From an uncultured Holophagaceae bacterium (GTDB lineage: Bacteria; Acidobacteriota; Holophagae; Holophagales; Holophagaceae): 10,543 bases of DNA. The stretch is taken from positions 1-10,543 of the forward strand of contig CAIYNT010000056.1 in assembly GCA_903927605.1 (NCBI GenBank), read 5' to 3'. Made by a program: the position numbers and the translations under genes. Below, piece after piece: positions 1-5,772 of this stretch (its first letter is position 1; each line of letters begins with the position of its first letter). The notes under the pieces are model-generated. The model searched no databases, was not told where the DNA came from, and saw only the letters and a program-made list of their open reading frames with translations.

Positions 1-284
1 GCCACACTGGCGGCATCCAGGCGCCAGTCCGCCAGGCTCTGGGCCACGGCCAGGGGGTGGAAGAAGTAGGGTTCGCCGCTCTTGCGGACCTGGGTGGCGT
101 GCATGTCCCGGCCCACGGTGAAGGCCCGGGTCAGCAGGGCGACATCGCCGTTGGGGTGGTGCTCAAGGAAGGCCGCCTTCACCCGGTCGAAGGCCCCCTC
201 CAGCGTCAGGCAGGCCTCGTCCCCGCAGGCCGAACCCTCCCCCTCACGGAGGATGGGTTCCAGGGTCTTCCCGGGCACAGCCAT
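1..284 (-). CDS. relA: RelA/SpoT-family (p)ppGpp synthetase/hydrolase, N-terminal fragment
   Basis: This is the first 94 codons of a Rel-type enzyme that makes and/or degrades the stringent-response alarmone (p)ppGpp in the cytoplasm; the rest lies beyond the left window edge. Reading the minus strand from ATG at 284, residues 50-94 match the opening of the HD hydrolase domain. The hallmark is QVRKSGEPYFFHPLAVAQ (residues 65-82), in which H76 corresponds to the first metal-binding histidine of the family. The first ~30 residues are not conserved. No other in-frame ATG or GTG lies in the codons just upstream, so ATG 284 is preferred, although no good Shine-Dalgarno precedes it. The gene diverges from the methyltransferase gene across a repeat-bearing spacer. 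The family is secure. Whether the enzyme is bifunctional cannot be decided, because the HD pair and the synthetase domain are out of view. Confidence 0.9.
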   Translation of the reverse strand, partial: MAVPGKTLEPILREGEGSACGDEACLTLEGAFDRVKAAFLEHHPNGDVALLTRAFTVGRDMHATQVRKSGEPYFFHPLAVAQSLADWRLDAASV

Positions 285-360
285 GGTTGAGTGTCGCGCA
301 GGCAGGCCCTTGACGCCAGACGGAAGTGCGGGAAACAGGGGGGAAGGACTTGAAATTGAA

Positions 361-462
361 ACCGAAGATGGCGCAGATAGCGCAGATACAGAAATCAGAC
401 ACGGTGTCTCGGGTTATCCATCCAAGGGTCCTTTATCTGCGGAAATCTGTGCCATCTGCGGT
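361..462. repeat. Imperfect long inverted repeat in the rel/methyltransferase divergent spacer
   Basis: Two ~28-base arms face each other. The left arm (361-388) begins ACCGAAGATGGCGCAGAT. The right arm (434-462), read on the minus strand, begins ACCGCAGATGGCACAGAT, and both arms end in CGCAGATA. Each arm carries the word CGCAGAT repeatedly. The 45-base loop contains a small near-perfect palindrome, AGACAC-G-GTGTCT (397-409). The element lies between two divergently transcribed genes (285-506), so it cannot be a terminator for either; it may overlap their promoters. An 11-mer from the right-arm edge (TGACCGCAGAT, minus strand 464-454) recurs at 5414-5424, which points to a dispersed repeat. 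Nothing else recognisable was seen in this spacer. Confidence 0.7.
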
Positions 463-506
463 CACCTGTCTTTCCTTCGGTTCTTCATCTGCCACACACT
501 CGAAGG

Positions 507-1367
507 ATGCCGCGCCGCTCCACTCCCGCCGATGGTCCCAGCTTCAAGGGCTGGACCCGCCCGGGTCCTGTGCCGCCGGGCGGGGTTGAAATCGAACCGG
601 GCGAAACGCTGGATGGGCTCTGCGGGCGCTGGAGGATTTTCCAGCTGCAGAAGGGCAACCGCTTCAGCACCGACGACCTGGTGACGGCCTGGTACGGCAC
701 CACCTGGTGCCCGCGCGCCAGCCGCATCGCGGATCTGGGCTCCGGCATCGGCAGTGTGGCCCTGCTGGCGGCCTGGCGGTGCCCCGGTGCCGTGGTGCAT
801 ACCGTGGAGGCCCAGGCGGAGAGCCTGCGGCTGGCCCGGAAGAGCATCCACTACAACGGCCAGGAGGGCCGCGTCTTCCCGCGCCAGGGCGATCTGCGGG
901 CTCCCGATCTGTTCGTCGAGGAAGCGCCCTTCGACCTGGTGCTGGGCACACCGCCCTATTGGCCGGAAAGCGACCGCCTGCCCGCCACCCATCCCCAATC
1001 CGTGCCCGCGCGGCTCGAAGTGCGCGGCGGCTTTGCCGACTACGCCCAGGCCGCGGCCCGGCTCCTGGCGCCCGGCGGGACCTTCGCCTGCGTCTTCCCC
1101 AACGATCAGCGGGAGCGTGCCCTGGGGGCGCTCCAGGCCGCCGGCCTGCTCTGCCTCCATCGCCGTGAGTTCGTGTTCAAGGAAGGCGAGCCCTATGGCC
1201 TGGATGTCTTCGCCGCTGCCCGCCGCTCGGATCTGCCGGAGGATTTCGAGACTCGCGCCCACTGCCCCGAGGTCGAGGCCCCCGTCCTCATCCGCCGGTC
1301 GGATGGTAGCGTGGACCCCGGCATCGCCCGGGTCCGGTTGGCCCTGGGCTTTCCGCCGGGACTTTGA
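507..1367 (+). CDS. SAM-dependent methyltransferase, TrmN6-like (tRNA adenine-N6)
   Basis: A 286-residue class I SAM-dependent methyltransferase resembling TrmN6 (YfiC), which methylates adenine 37 of tRNA1(Val). Motif I is IADLGSGIGSVAL (residues 74-86), the acidic end of the second strand is E101, and the catalytic loop is LGTPPYW (146-152). The preceding KGNRFSTDDLVTAW (49-62) resembles the block before motif I in TrmN6 proteins, which holds the substrate-side aspartate. The catalytic loop reads TPPY where N6-adenine methyltransferases normally have NPPY, so the exact substrate is uncertain. ATG 507 has AAGG directly against it, too close for an ideal ribosome site, but no better start is visible. 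It lies 57 bases upstream of motA on the same strand and may be co-transcribed, with no obvious functional link. The methyltransferase fold is secure; the tRNA target is inferred. Confidence 0.82.
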   Translation: MPRRSTPADGPSFKGWTRPGPVPPGGVEIEPGETLDGLCGRWRIFQLQKGNRFSTDDLVTAWYGTTWCPRASRIADLGSGIGSVALLAAWRCPGAVVHTVEAQAESLRLARKSIHYNGQEGRVFPRQGDLRAPDLFVEEAPFDLVLGTPPYWPESDRLPATHPQSVPARLEVRGGFADYAQAAARLLAPGGTFACVFPNDQRERALGALQAAGLLCLHRREFVFKEGEPYGLDVFAAARRSDLPEDFETRAHCPEVEAPVLIRRSDGSVDPGIARVRLALGFPPGL

Positions 1368-1424
1368 CCGCACAAAATTGGGGCGAAATGGCCTTCCATC
1401 CGATGAGTCCCCGAGGGCTGATCC

Positions 1425-2192
1425 ATGGACCGAGGCAGTTTCCTGGGCGTGTTGCTGGGCGTGCTCCTGCTGGCGGTGGCCATCGGGCTGGGGCCCAATC
1501 CGCGCATCTTCTTCCATCCGGCCAGCACGGTCGTGGTGGTGGGTGGAGTGATCGCCGCCACGATGATCCGCTTCCCGCTGGAGCATGTGAGCTATGCCTT
1601 CACCATCGCCAGCCGGGCCTTCTTCACCCGGGCACCGGAGACCCAGGCCCTGGTGGCCCAGATCGTCGGGCTGTCCCAGCGGGCGCGGCGCGAGGGCCTG
1701 CTGAACATGGAGAAGGCCATGGACGTGGAGGGCTTCCTGGCCAAGGGGCTCCGCATGGTGGTGGATCAGTCCGGGCGGGACCACATCCATTCGGTCCTGG
1801 CGGGCGAGTTGCGGTCCACCCAGGACCGGCACCTGCAGGGTCAGGAGATCTTCCGGTTCATCGCCCTGAGCGCCCCGTCCTTCGGCATGGTGGGCACCCT
1901 CATCGGCATGGTGCAGCTGTTCGCCAGCATCAAGGATCCCTCCAACATCGGCGGGGCCATGGCCCTGTCCCTGCTATCCACGCTCTACGGCGCGGTCATC
2001 GCCTACCTGCTGGCCATCCCCATCGCCGGCAAACTGGAACTGCGCAGCAAGGAGGAGCTGCAGCTCAAGCACATCATGCTGGAAGGGGTGCTGGGCATCC
2101 AGGCGGAGATGCACCCCGCGGCCTTGGAAGCGCAGCTGAACGCCTTCCTGGCGCCCAGGGAGCGCGGCGCCGACCGGCGGGCCCGTGGGTAA
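1425..2192 (+). CDS. motA: MotA/PomA-family stator ion-channel protein
   Basis: A 255-residue inner-membrane protein of the MotA/TolQ/ExbB proton-channel superfamily. With MotB it forms the stator that converts ion flow into flagellar torque. Four membrane segments are visible: residues 6-23, ~33-50, 143-167 and 178-202. A cytoplasmic loop between the second and third carries the charged stretch QRARREGLLNMEK (84-96), the region that contacts FliG in known MotA. Conserved prolines occur in SAPSFGMVGTLIGMV (P151) and in AIPIAGKL (P199). The length matches the shorter PomA type rather than E. coli MotA (~295). ATG 1425 has GAGGG seven bases upstream. motB follows immediately, overlapping or within 10 bases, the standard stator pair. 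No other flagellar gene is in view. The coupling ion cannot be told from this sequence. Confidence 0.93.
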   Translation: MDRGSFLGVLLGVLLLAVAIGLGPNPRIFFHPASTVVVVGGVIAATMIRFPLEHVSYAFTIASRAFFTRAPETQALVAQIVGLSQRARREGLLNMEKAMDVEGFLAKGLRMVVDQSGRDHIHSVLAGELRSTQDRHLQGQEIFRFIALSAPSFGMVGTLIGMVQLFASIKDPSNIGGAMALSLLSTLYGAVIAYLLAIPIAGKLELRSKEELQLKHIMLEGVLGIQAEMHPAALEAQLNAFLAPRERGADRRARG

Positions 2193-2202
2193 CTTCGCCC
2201 CC

Positions 2203-2865
2203 ATGAGATTTGCCCGCCGCAAGGCGGATCTGGAGTCCCTCTGGCTCGTGACCTTCGCAGACCTCATGGTGCAACTCATGGCCTTCTTCGCGCTGCTCTA
2301 CTCCTTTTCCGTGGCCGACCAGTCCAAGCTGCAGAAGGTCCTGACCTCCATCCAGCAGGCCCTGGGCGTCCAGAGCCAGCAGGTTTCCGGGGACGGCATC
2401 CTGCCGGGCTCCAGGGGCATGGATCCGGCCAAGGCCGAGGACCTGGAGAAACAGCTGAGCGCCGTGCAGGCCGATGATGGGAGGGATGCAGGTTCCCGCC
2501 TGCGCTTCGTGACCTTCCGGGGTGCCCTGATCTTCGAAGAAGGCAGCGCCGCCCTGACCTCCGGCAGCGATGTGATCCTGACGCGCCTGTCCGAGCTGGC
2601 CCTGCGCTACCAGGGGTTCACCCTCGTCTGCGAGGGCCACTCGGCACCCGGCGAACGGGGCCGGAACGGAGGCGACGCCCTGGAGCTGAGCTCCCAGCGA
2701 GCCATGTCGGCCCAGCGCTTCCTGTTGGGCATCGGGCTTCCACCCGAACGGTTGACCTCCGAGGCCCGGGGCGACAGCCAGACCGAAGGCGACGGCAGCA
2801 CCCCCGAGGGCCGGGCCCTGCAGCGCCAGGTGATCTTCCGGTTCCAGCGGGTGGCGGAGCGGTAG
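2203..2865 (+). CDS. motB: MotB-family stator protein with OmpA-like C-terminus
   Basis: A 220-residue partner of MotA, anchored in the inner membrane and expected to grip peptidoglycan through its periplasmic domain. A short basic N-terminus is followed by one membrane helix, LWLVTFADLMVQLMAFFALL (13-32), which includes D20, matching the ion-binding aspartate of MotB. The stretch after it (36-58) resembles the plug/linker, and residues ~100-215 form an OmpA/MotB domain. In that domain the usual GHTD-type motif reads GHSAPG (145-150), so the conserved aspartate is absent; the later SSQRAMSAQRFL block is present. ATG 2203 is chosen because the usual MotB N-terminus starts there. An in-frame GTG at 2185 would add six residues and overlap the motA stop; neither has a strong ribosome site. 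The gene ends 8 bases from a convergent gene with no room for a sizeable terminator. Confidence 0.9.
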   Translation: MRFARRKADLESLWLVTFADLMVQLMAFFALLYSFSVADQSKLQKVLTSIQQALGVQSQQVSGDGILPGSRGMDPAKAEDLEKQLSAVQADDGRDAGSRLRFVTFRGALIFEEGSAALTSGSDVILTRLSELALRYQGFTLVCEGHSAPGERGRNGGDALELSSQRAMSAQRFLLGIGLPPERLTSEARGDSQTEGDGSTPEGRALQRQVIFRFQRVAER

Positions 2866-2873
2866 CAGGGCCG

Positions 2874-3293
2874 TCAGCTGGCCAGTTTCTCGTGCACGTA
2901 ATGGGCGATGAAGGGGGCAGCGATGGCGGCCGCCATGGAGGCTTTGCCGCTGTCGATGTTGAGCCTGGGCCCGACCACGTCGCCGATGTGGCTCGCGAGC
3001 AGCGAGATGGCACCGTCCTCCAGGGCCCCCTTGAAGCCGTCGCCCTTGATCAGGCCTTCCGTGATACCGACGAGCAGCGACCGCCCGGCGTGCCCACCGA
3101 AGAGGTTGAACAGGCCTACTTCCGGTTCCGGGAGGGACTGCATCTGGCCCTCGAAGTGCTCCGTGGCCGCTGGAATCGCCTCGTTCAGGATGTTCTGGGC
3201 ATCATCCCCCGAGAAGCCCTGGGCGACGAGTGCCTCCGTCGCCTGCTGCGCCTGGGGCGAGCTTGTGAACTCACTGAGCAGGTTCTCGAACAT
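2874..3293 (-). CDS. Unrecognised 139-residue helical protein
   Basis: I do not recognise this family with confidence. The gene is well supported: ATG 3293 has GGAGG five bases upstream (plus-strand positions 3299-3303), codon use matches its neighbours, and it fills the gap between motB and the ilvD spacer. The protein starts MFENLLSEF. Residues 10-45 look like an acidic helical bundle. A Gly-rich turn (LFNLFGGHAGRSLLVGI, 61-77) follows, and the C-terminal half alternates Gly/Ala-rich helices (AISLLASHIGDVVGPRLNI, then AAAIAAPFIAHYVHEKL). The Gly/Ala-rich segments are only mildly hydrophobic, and no signal peptide is present, so it is probably cytoplasmic. There is a faint resemblance to DUF937/YidB-like small proteins, not strong enough to name it. 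It is convergent with motB and divergent from ilvD, so it is likely a single-gene transcript. Confidence 0.8.
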   Translation of the reverse strand: MFENLLSEFTSSPQAQQATEALVAQGFSGDDAQNILNEAIPAATEHFEGQMQSLPEPEVGLFNLFGGHAGRSLLVGITEGLIKGDGFKGALEDGAISLLASHIGDVVGPRLNIDSGKASMAAAIAAPFIAHYVHEKLAS

Positions 3294-3550
3294 GGCATCC
3301 TCCGATGGTTGGGATCGAAGCGCCCAGCATAGCCCCTCCCGCGGCTTGGATTGAGCTGGGGCCTTCCTGAAAGGGTGATTGTGAGAATGTCTGAGGATGG
3401 GTCTTTGCCTGCTCGCGGACCCAGCCCTGGAGTCGGCCACAGGGCGAACACCTGCTTCTCATGCGTGGACCTGGTGTAGATGTGCACACAAGTACATCCC
3501 CAAACCGCGGGCCCGGCCCCGGTCAGGTAGAATCAGGGGAAGGAGTGGCC
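3294..3550. promoter_or_regulatory. Divergent spacer between the 139-residue gene and ilvD
   Basis: This 257-base gap must hold the promoters of both flanking genes, but no convincing -35/-10 pair was found on either strand. Visible structures are a 6-base stem TGGGTC/GACCCA (3398-3403 and 3418-3423, 14-base loop), an 8-base palindrome TGTGCACA (3481-3488) and a very GC-rich block at 3503-3522. TAGAAT at 3528-3533 looks like a -10 box but sits too close to the ilvD ribosome site to be useful. No T-box, leader-peptide attenuator or known riboswitch is recognisable, although these often control branched-chain amino acid genes. Confidence 0.4.
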
Positions 3551-5236
3551 ATGCGATCGGATACCGTGAAGAAGGGCATCGAGCGCGCCGGGCACCGCAG
3601 CCTGCTGCGGGCTGCAGGCGTGAAGGACGAGGACTTTCCCAAGCCGTTCATCGGCATCGTGAATTCGTACACGGACATCGTGCCGGGCCACACCCACCTG
3701 AACGTCTTCGCGGCGGTGGTCAAGGAGGCCGTGCGTGAGGCGGGCGGCGTGCCCTTCGAGTTCAACACCATCGCCGTGGACGATGGCATCGCCATGGGCC
3801 ACCTGGGCATGCGCTACTCGCTACCCAGCCGGGAGCTGATCGCCGACTGCGTCGAGACCATGGCCATGGCCCACTGCTTCGACGCCCTCATCTGCATCCC
3901 CAACTGCGACAAGATCACGCCGGGCATGATCATGGGCGCCCTGCGCGTGAACGTGCCAACGATCTTCATCACCGGCGGGCCCATGCTGGCCGGCACCCAG
4001 CCCGACGGTAGCCGCAGCGACCTCATCACCGTCTTCGAGGGCGTGGGCAAGGTCCAGAGCGGCGAGATGACCGAGGCCCAGCTGGAGGCCATCGAAGCCA
4101 GCGCCTGTCCCACCTGCGGCTCCTGCTCCGGCATGTTCACGGCCAACTCCATGAACTGCCTGCTGGAGGCCATCGGCCTGGCCCTGCCGGGCAACGGCAC
4201 CATCCCCGCCGTGGACCCGCGCCGCATGGAGCTGGCCAAGGACGCGGCGCGCCAGATCTTTGAATTGCTGGAGCGCGACATCAAGCCCCGCGACCTGGTG
4301 ACCAGGGCCTCCCTCGACAACGCCTACGCCCTGGACATGGCCATGGGCGGCTCCACCAACACGGTGCTGCACGGGTTCGCCATCGCCCACGAGGCGGGCG
4401 TGGATTACCCCCTGGAGCGCCTCAACGAGATCTCCGCGGTCACGCCCTGCATCTGCAAAGTGTCGCCCTCGGTGCCCGACGTGCACCTGCAGGACGTGGA
4501 CCGGGCGGGCGGGATCTCGGCCATCCTGAGGGAGATCTCCCGCAAGCCGGGTCTCGTGAACCTGGACTGCCTGACGGTGACCGGCCAGAGCCTGGGCGAG
4601 AACATCGCGCATGCGGCGATCAAGGATCCCAAGGTCATCCGCACCATCGAGGCGCCCTTCACGGCAGACGGTGGCCTGGCGGTGCTCTTCGGCAACCTGG
4701 CCCCCAAGGGCAGCATCGTGAAGAGCGCGGGTGTGGATCCCGGCTGCTATATCTTTGAAGGCGAGGCCCTTGTGTTCGAAAGCCAGGACGAGTGCCTGGC
4801 GGCCCTGGCCCTCCGGCAGGTTAAGGCCGGCCAGGTGGTGATCATCCGCTACGAGGGACCCAAGGGCGGCCCCGGCATGCCAGAGATGCTCTCGCCCACT
4901 TCGATGATTAAGGGGCAGGGCCTGGGCAAGCAGGTGGCGCTCCTCACCGATGGTCGGTTCTCCGGCGGCACTGCGGGCCTGTGCATCGGGCATGTGAGCC
5001 CCGAGGCGGCCGAAGGCGGTCCCATCGCCCTGGTGCGAACCGGTGACCGCATCCGCATCGACATCCCCGCCCGGAGCCTCAACCTGCTGGTGGACGAGGC
5101 CGAGCTGGCGCGCCGTCAGGCCGCCTGGAAGAAGCCCAGGCCCAAGATCAGCAAGGGCTGGCTGGGCCGCTACTCGCGGCTCGTCACCAGCGCCAACCAG
5201 GGTGCGGTGCTGGCCCTGCCGGAGGAGCTGGGCTGA
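3551..5236 (+). CDS. ilvD: Dihydroxy-acid dehydratase
   Basis: A 561-residue enzyme of valine, leucine and isoleucine synthesis that dehydrates 2,3-dihydroxy-3-methylbutanoate and its methylpentanoate homologue to the 2-oxo acids, using an Fe-S cluster and Mg2+. Family blocks appear in order: [16 protein letters not shown] (9-24), [14 protein letters not shown] (38-51), [14 protein letters not shown] (71-84), [12 protein letters not shown] (115-126), with cluster cysteine C119, and [15 protein letters not shown] (186-200), with C192 as the second expected ligand. [11 protein letters not shown] near the C-terminus is the active-site serine block. The third ligand position found in [2Fe-2S] members is glycine here (VPGH), as in the E. 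coli and Bacillus type, which suggests an oxygen-sensitive [4Fe-4S] enzyme (inference). ATG 3551 is chosen over the longer in-frame ATG at 3461 because AAGGAG sits five bases before it and homologues begin here. No other ilv or leu gene is adjacent. Confidence 0.97.
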   Translation: MRSDTVKKGIERAGHRSLLRAAGVKDEDFPKPFIGIVNSYTDIVPGHTHLNVFAAVVKEAVREAGGVPFEFNTIAVDDGIAMGHLGMRYSLPSRELIADCVETMAMAHCFDALICIPNCDKITPGMIMGALRVNVPTIFITGGPMLAGTQPDGSRSDLITVFEGVGKVQSGEMTEAQLEAIEASACPTCGSCSGMFTANSMNCLLEAIGLALPGNGTIPAVDPRRMELAKDAARQIFELLERDIKPRDLVTRASLDNAYALDMAMGGSTNTVLHGFAIAHEAGVDYPLERLNEISAVTPCICKVSPSVPDVHLQDVDRAGGISAILREISRKPGLVNLDCLTVTGQSLGENIAHAAIKDPKVIRTIEAPFTADGGLAVLFGNLAPKGSIVKSAGVDPGCYIFEGEALVFESQDECLAALALRQVKAGQVVIIRYEGPKGGPGMPEMLSPTSMIKGQGLGKQVALLTDGRFSGGTAGLCIGHVSPEAAEGGPIALVRTGDRIRIDIPARSLNLLVDEAELARRQAAWKKPRPKISKGWLGRYSRLVTSANQGAVLALPEELG

Positions 5237-5262
5237 TCCGGATTGTCCTCAAAAAAAGAATC

Positions 5263-5325
5263 ACCACGAAGACAGGAAGACAGGAAGAAAAGCTGGGAAC
5301 CCCACCTATTCTGCTTCTTCGTGGT
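5263..5325. repeat. ACCACGAAGA inverted repeat with short tandem GAAGACAG units
   Basis: Downstream of ilvD, a 10-base perfect inverted repeat pairs ACCACGAAGA (5263-5272) with TCTTCGTGGT (5316-5325). Inside the left side, the 8-mer GAAGACAG is tandemly repeated (5268-5275, 5276-5283) and followed by GAAG. The right side continues as GGTCTTTCCGTCTTC, a near-reverse copy of the same words. CACGAAG-type repeats of this kind recur between genes in many bacterial chromosomes. It lies 26 bases after the ilvD stop, but no U-run follows, so it does not read as an intrinsic terminator. It occupies the first half of the 230-base gap before the four-cysteine gene. Confidence 0.7.
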
Positions 5326-5340
5326 CTTTCCGTCTTCTCG

Positions 5341-5369
5341 GTATCGGCTTTGCCGATACGCAAGGCAAA
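5341..5369. promoter_or_regulatory. Perfect 8-bp hairpin with an overlapping alternative hairpin
   Basis: GTATCGGC (5341-5348), TTT loop, GCCGATAC (5352-5359) forms a perfect 8-bp stem. An alternative stem, TTTGCC (5349-5354) with GGCAAA (5364-5369), uses bases of the first stem and its loop, so the two cannot form together. No U-run follows directly, and the sequence turns AT-rich (AAAATAAAAT, 5367-5376). A T-rich tract appears only at 5394-5409. TTTGCC (5349) with TAAAAT (5371), 16 bases apart, is a weak candidate promoter for the small gene at 5467. The function is unknown: the hairpin may be part of the intergenic repeat element, an ilvD 3' end, or a leader of the small gene. Confidence 0.5.
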
Positions 5370-5466
5370 ATAAAATATCGTGGTGAGAACAGTATTTTTT
5401 CTCTCTTTTTCCCTGACCGCAGATTTAGTACGAAAGCCACACAGGTCTTCATAGGACGGAGGGCGC

Positions 5467-5691
5467 ATGAGCGGCTGGAGTTGCAAGTTCGAGGTGAACG
5501 GGATCTGCGAGCGGGTGGATGGCGCCTACTGCCGCCCCGGCATGAAGGGCTGCATCCTCTACGGCAAGGTGGAGTTCCACGACGGCGTCATCCCCTCGCC
5601 GGTCTGGCCTCCGGAACACTCGCGGAGTCAACACACCAGCGCGTTCGGCTGGGGAGAGACCAAGGACAGCGTCGAGGGCCAGGACGGCTAA
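5467..5691 (+). CDS. Small four-cysteine protein of unknown function
   Basis: A 74-residue protein, judged real because GGAGG lies four bases before ATG 5467 and codon use matches the neighbours. The N-terminal half holds four cysteines at 6, 14, 22 and 29 (spacing C-x7-C-x7-C-x6-C), in the settings WSCKF, GICER, AYCRPGMKGC and then ILYGKVEFHDG. The pattern suggests a small metal-binding (Zn or Fe-S) or disulfide-bonded knot. The C-terminal ~30 residues are polar and low in complexity, probably disordered. There is no signal peptide or membrane segment. I cannot name the family. It stands alone on the plus strand between a repeat-rich spacer and the convergent M14 gene, so it is likely its own transcription unit. 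Confidence 0.75.
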   Translation: MSGWSCKFEVNGICERVDGAYCRPGMKGCILYGKVEFHDGVIPSPVWPPEHSRSQHTSAFGWGETKDSVEGQDG

Positions 5692-5718
5692 AGCGATGGT
5701 CGGCTCCAAGGTCGCAGG

Positions 5719-5734
5719 TGGACCGCGGGGTCCA
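5719..5734. terminator. GC-rich hairpin between convergent genes (weak terminator candidate)
   Basis: TGGACC (5719-5724), GCGG loop, GGTCCA (5729-5734) lies in the 81-base gap between the small four-cysteine gene and the 3' end of the M14 gene, where a bidirectional terminator would be expected. No T-run follows on either strand, so an intrinsic terminator is not established and Rho-dependent ending is equally possible. Confidence 0.3.
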
Positions 5735-5772
5735 GCCCCTGGCGGTGGCAATCTGGTGCCGCTGGATTCCGA

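Noticed and set aside
462..1832. A long open frame (456 codons) on the minus strand across the methyltransferase and motA genes
   Set aside because: It lies antisense to two well-supported genes. Its product is low-complexity in Gly, His and Pro, as expected from the complement of GC-rich codons, with no family motif or ribosome site.
3461..3550. An N-terminal extension of IlvD from an upstream in-frame ATG
   Set aside because: The 30 extra residues are Gly/Pro-rich and unlike IlvD, while ATG 3551 has AAGGAG at ideal spacing and matches the family N-terminus.
3294..3550. T-box or attenuator leader upstream of ilvD
   Set aside because: No T-box sequence (such as the UGGNACCGCG side), no leader ORF with branched-chain codon runs and no terminator were found.
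3821..4993. A 390-codon open frame antisense to ilvD
   Set aside because: IlvD on the plus strand shows full-length family motifs. The antisense product is His/Val/Gly-rich shadow sequence with no recognisable domain.
5263..5325. Tandem short repeats considered as a CRISPR array
   Set aside because: Units are 8 bases with no unique spacers, and no cas gene is present. The pattern is an intergenic repeat.
5341..5409. Intrinsic terminator for ilvD
   Set aside because: The 8-bp hairpin is not directly followed by a U-run; the T-rich tract begins 35 bases later without its own stem.
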